From NCBI GenBank assembly GCA_905215765.1, contig CAJMRP010000036.1, positions 1 through 17,587 on the forward strand: a stretch of 17,587 nucleotides of DNA, written 5' to 3'. Positions 15,321 to 17,587 of this stretch are shown piece after piece; the stretch's first letter is position 1; the number at the start of each line of letters is the position of its first letter. A model generated the notes under the pieces. It did not search any database, had not been told where the DNA came from, and saw only the letters and a program-made list of their open reading frames with translations. The translations under genes were made by a program, and so were the position numbers. Source of the DNA: an uncultured bacterium. GTDB lineage: Bacteria; Actinomycetota; Coriobacteriia; Coriobacteriales; Coriobacteriaceae.

Positions 15321-15394
15321 TCGGGACGACAGGATTTGAACCTGCGACATCCTGCTCCCAAAGCAGGCGCGCTACCAAACTGCGCCACGTCCCG
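15321..15394 (-). tRNA. tRNA-Pro (anticodon TGG)
   Basis: 74-base gene on the minus strand: acceptor stem CGGGACG / CGTCCCG with discriminator A, D-arm GCGCAGTTTGGTAGCGC, anticodon stem-loop CCTGC-TTTGGGA-GCAGG (TGG), and T-arm GCAGGTTCAAATCCTGT. CCA is not encoded. First gene of a two-tRNA operon. Confidence 0.96.
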
Positions 15395-15445
15395 AAGGTG
15401 TTGAGCAGCTAAGGCATAAACCTTGCGTGTCCCAAAGCGAAGGAA

Positions 15446-15474
15446 ATTATAGGGGAGACTTCCCGCCTGTGCAA
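15446..15474 (-). promoter_or_regulatory. Sigma-70-type promoter of the tRNA-Pro/tRNA-Gly operon
   Basis: On the minus strand TTGCAC (15474-15469) and a perfect TATAAT (15451-15446) are separated by 17 bases. The -10 box ends about 51 bases before tRNA-Pro, leaving room for a short leader. It lies just beyond the brnQ stop. Confidence 0.8.
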
Positions 15475-15485
15475 GCGACGATACC

Positions 15486-16844
15486 CTAGCTCCTCGAATG
15501 TGTGACAAACTGGCTATGAACCAGACCGATCACAAACGCCGCCACAGCAACCGGTGCCCACGCAGCACCGATATCTGCCAGCGGCAACGCATCGAACGGC
15601 AGCCACGCACCAGTAAAGAACGCGTCGCGGACCGAGGTGATCACGCTCTGCACCGCGACCACGCCGCCGACCCAAACCCAAACCTGCGGATGCGCGTCGC
15701 AAAAGCCGTGCATCAGGCCCATAAGCACCAGCACAATGGCAACGGGATATAAGGCATTAAGCATGGGCACCGAGAACATAAGAATCACGTCGAGGCCCAC
15801 GTTGGAGAGCACGCACGAAGACGCCGCGAACACAAAGGCGAGAATCGCAAAAGGACGGCGCATGGTCTCCTCGGAAGCCTCCGCTCCCCCTTCGACCACA
15901 TACGTCTCGCAGAAGTAGCGCGAGCAGCAGCTGATAAGGCCAATGCAAACGTTCATGCAGGCAAGGAAGAAGATGGCGAAGACCACGACCGTGCCGGCAA
16001 GGCCAAAGTGCATGGAGGCAGAGCGAGCAAGGATGGCAGCGCCGTTGGTGGCATCATGCATTACGGTGCCGAGCTGCATACCGGCAAGGCCCAAGCCGCA
16101 GTAGATGATGGCCATGAGCACACCGGCGATCACACCGGAACGCGAAATCTCAAAAGCCACGCGCTTGTCATCGGTAACACCCAACTCGTGGATGGTCTCG
16201 GCGATGATGATGCCGAAGGCGAGCGACGCGAGCAGGTCCATGGTCTGATAGCCAGTCAGAAAGCCCTGCACGGCAGCGCCGGCATTGTAGGGAGCCTGCG
16301 GCGCGGCAGCCGGTCCCAGCGGCGAGATCACGGCAGTGCCGACAACGAGCACGATGAGCGCAATGAGCGCGGGACCCGTAATGTGACCGAGCACGCGCGT
16401 GATGACGCCGGGGCGCAGCGTGAGCACAAACGCGACTACGAAGAACCCGATGGCAAACACCAGACGTGCCGTGCCGAGCGAAACACCCTCGGGCAGCAAC
16501 GGTACCAGCATCTCAAACGCCGTGGAACTCGTACGCGGAATGGCAAGGCACGGGCCGATGGCCAGGTATACTGCCGCAACGAAGAACTCGCCGAACTTGG
16601 GGTGCACACGACCGGCAAGCTCACGCGCCGTTCCGGCGAGCGCCACAGCAATAAAACCCATCACGGGCAGGCCGATGGCGGCGATAAGGAAGCCAATCAT
16701 GGCAAGCGGCGTGGCAGTTCCAGCTTGGAGCGCCAACAGCGGCGGAATGATGAGGTTACCGGCGCCAAAGAGCATCGAGAACAGGGCGATGCCGACGGTG
16801 ACGACATGGTCGGGGCGCAGGCCGCGCGGGGCGGATGAAGCCAT
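15486..16844 (-). CDS. brnQ: Branched-chain amino acid transport carrier, BrnQ family
   Basis: 452-aa polytopic membrane protein of the LIVCS family, which imports leucine, isoleucine and valine with a cation; family length is about 430-450 aa. The N-terminal family motif is clear (VGIALFSMLFGAGNLIIPP, residues ~17-35), as is GYQTMDLLASLAFGIII in the middle. About twelve hydrophobic helices are visible and no inactivating change is seen. ATG 16844 has AAAGGTGG five bases or so upstream. It follows the terminator of the upstream cysteine desulfurase gene, so it may have its own promoter in the 67-base gap, though I could not identify one. Substrate is inferred from family. Confidence 0.93.
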   Translation of the reverse strand: MASSAPRGLRPDHVVTVGIALFSMLFGAGNLIIPPLLALQAGTATPLAMIGFLIAAIGLPVMGFIAVALAGTARELAGRVHPKFGEFFVAAVYLAIGPCLAIPRTSSTAFEMLVPLLPEGVSLGTARLVFAIGFFVVAFVLTLRPGVITRVLGHITGPALIALIVLVVGTAVISPLGPAAAPQAPYNAGAAVQGFLTGYQTMDLLASLAFGIIIAETIHELGVTDDKRVAFEISRSGVIAGVLMAIIYCGLGLAGMQLGTVMHDATNGAAILARSASMHFGLAGTVVVFAIFFLACMNVCIGLISCCSRYFCETYVVEGGAEASEETMRRPFAILAFVFAASSCVLSNVGLDVILMFSVPMLNALYPVAIVLVLMGLMHGFCDAHPQVWVWVGGVVAVQSVITSVRDAFFTGAWLPFDALPLADIGAAWAPVAVAAFVIGLVHSQFVTHSRS

Positions 16845-16863
16845 GGGACCACCTTTCGGGTCG

Positions 16864-16897
16864 AAACAAAAACGGGACGGGCAAAAGACCCGTCCCG
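16864..16897 (-). terminator. Rho-independent terminator downstream of the cysteine desulfurase gene
   Basis: On the minus strand CGGGACGGG and CCCGTCCCG form a perfect 9-bp stem around TCTTTTG, followed by TTTTTGTTT. It starts 14 bases after the stop codon at 16912. Confidence 0.92.
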
Positions 16898-16911
16898 CAA
16901 GTATATACGCT

Positions 16912-17587
16912 CTAGCAGGCTAAATCGCGCAAAGCGTCGATTGCGGTGTCGACTTCCTCGTCCGTGTTGAAATACCCAAACGAGAAGCGGACGACGCCCT
17001 GGCGCTCGGTCCCCAGCGCACGGTGCATGAGCGGAGCGCAATGGGCACCGGGGCGCGTCGCAATCCCCCACCCTTGCATGAGCGCGTCCGAGATCTCGGC
17101 AGAGTCGATATCGCCCACGTTGAGCGACACGATCGCCGAGCGCGTCAGCTGGTCAAAGGCGCCGTAGAGCTTAATACCCGGAATCTCGCGCACACCGGCA
17201 AGGAAGCGATCAGCAAGCGCGCGCTCACGAGCCGCAATCGCCTCGACCCCGCCTTGTGCCTCGATAAAGTCAAGGCCGGCAGAAAGGCCCGCGATGCCAT
17301 GGCCGTTGAGCGTACCGGCCTCCAAGCGCGTGGGCCACTCAAGCGGCTGCAGCGCGTCGAAGCTGTGCACGCCCGTACCGCCCATGGCCCACGGAGCCAC
17401 GTCAATGCCCTCCGCCACGGCCAGGCCGCCGGTGCCTTGGGGCCCCATGAGCCCCTTGTGGCCGGTAAAGCACACAATGTCGAGCCCCATGGCATGCATA
17501 TCGATACGCGCCGTGCCGGCAGACTGAGAGGCATCGACGATCACCAGCGCACCGGCCGCATGGGCCATGGCCGCCACGCGCGCAATG
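16912..17587 (-). CDS. Class V aminotransferase / cysteine desulfurase family protein (5' part outside window)
   Basis: PLP enzyme; only the C-terminal ~225 residues are in the window, since the frame is open to the edge. Counting from the GTG codon at 17577 (an internal residue, probably not the start): D15 in VDASQSAG should contact the pyridine nitrogen, K41 in FTGHKGLMGPQGTGGL is the PLP lysine, and C180 in RPGAHCAPLMHRALGT is the persulfide cysteine. EAGTLNGHGIAGLSAG is also typical. These fit the cysteine desulfurase family (NifS/Csd-like, including the EF2568-type group), which would mobilise sulfur from cysteine, or selenium from selenocysteine. The exact subgroup and physiological acceptor cannot be told from this fragment. 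It is followed by a strong terminator. Confidence 0.88.
   Translation of the reverse strand, partial: IARVAAMAHAAGALVIVDASQSAGTARIDMHAMGLDIVCFTGHKGLMGPQGTGGLAVAEGIDVAPWAMGGTGVHSFDALQPLEWPTRLEAGTLNGHGIAGLSAGLDFIEAQGGVEAIAARERALADRFLAGVREIPGIKLYGAFDQLTRSAIVSLNVGDIDSAEISDALMQGWGIATRPGAHCAPLMHRALGTERQGVVRFSFGYFNTDEEVDTAIDALRDLAC

Noticed and set aside
15167..15508. Open frames over the tRNA genes (plus 15167-15412 and minus 15302-15508)
   Set aside because: They read through tRNA-Gly and tRNA-Pro; the GDGNRTR-type peptide is a well-known false protein produced by antisense tRNA sequence.
15499..16838. Plus-strand frames opposite brnQ (for example 16008-16838)
   Set aside because: They are shadows of a convincing BrnQ-family membrane protein.

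Overview
The window looks like chromosomal DNA from a high-GC anaerobic actinobacterium of the Coriobacteriia, most likely Collinsella or a close relative. This is inferred from base composition, gene content and a mixed-acid, hydrogen-producing gene set; nothing in the window fixes the taxon.

Positions 1-12513, all on the minus strand, hold one long formate hydrogenlyase (FHL-2 type) operon. Read in transcription order it is: a HydN-like four-cluster ferredoxin; formate dehydrogenase H (fdhF), whose frame crosses an in-frame TGA that encodes selenocysteine and is followed by a SECIS hairpin; then hyfA, hyfB, hyfC, hyfD, hyfE, hyfF, hyfG and hyfH, the last cut by the window edge. Genes from hyfA onward overlap or are a few to about 17 bases apart. 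A strong hairpin separates the fdhF part from the hyf part. Together the products should oxidise formate (FdhF), pass electrons through ferredoxin-like subunits (HydN, HyfA, HyfH) to the [NiFe] site in HyfG, and evolve H2. Three antiporter-like membrane subunits (HyfB, HyfD, HyfF) plus HyfC and HyfE suggest coupled ion translocation. The distal subunit hyfI and the maturation genes are not in view.

Positions 12514-12941 form an AT-richer intergenic region with a perfect 11-bp inverted repeat that looks like an operator. Positions 12942-15160 are an accessory island on the plus strand. It contains a RelB/DinJ-like antitoxin interrupted by an amber codon, a PIN-domain toxin lacking two of the expected acidic residues, and an AbiEi-like winged-helix plus PD-(D/E)XK-like protein. 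That last gene is bracketed by two copies of a ~69-bp long-stem palindromic repeat.

Positions 15189-15474 are a tRNA operon on the minus strand (promoter, tRNA-Pro(TGG), tRNA-Gly(TCC), terminator). Positions 15486-16844 encode a BrnQ-type branched-chain amino acid carrier. The window ends in the C-terminal part of a class V aminotransferase / cysteine desulfurase with its own terminator.
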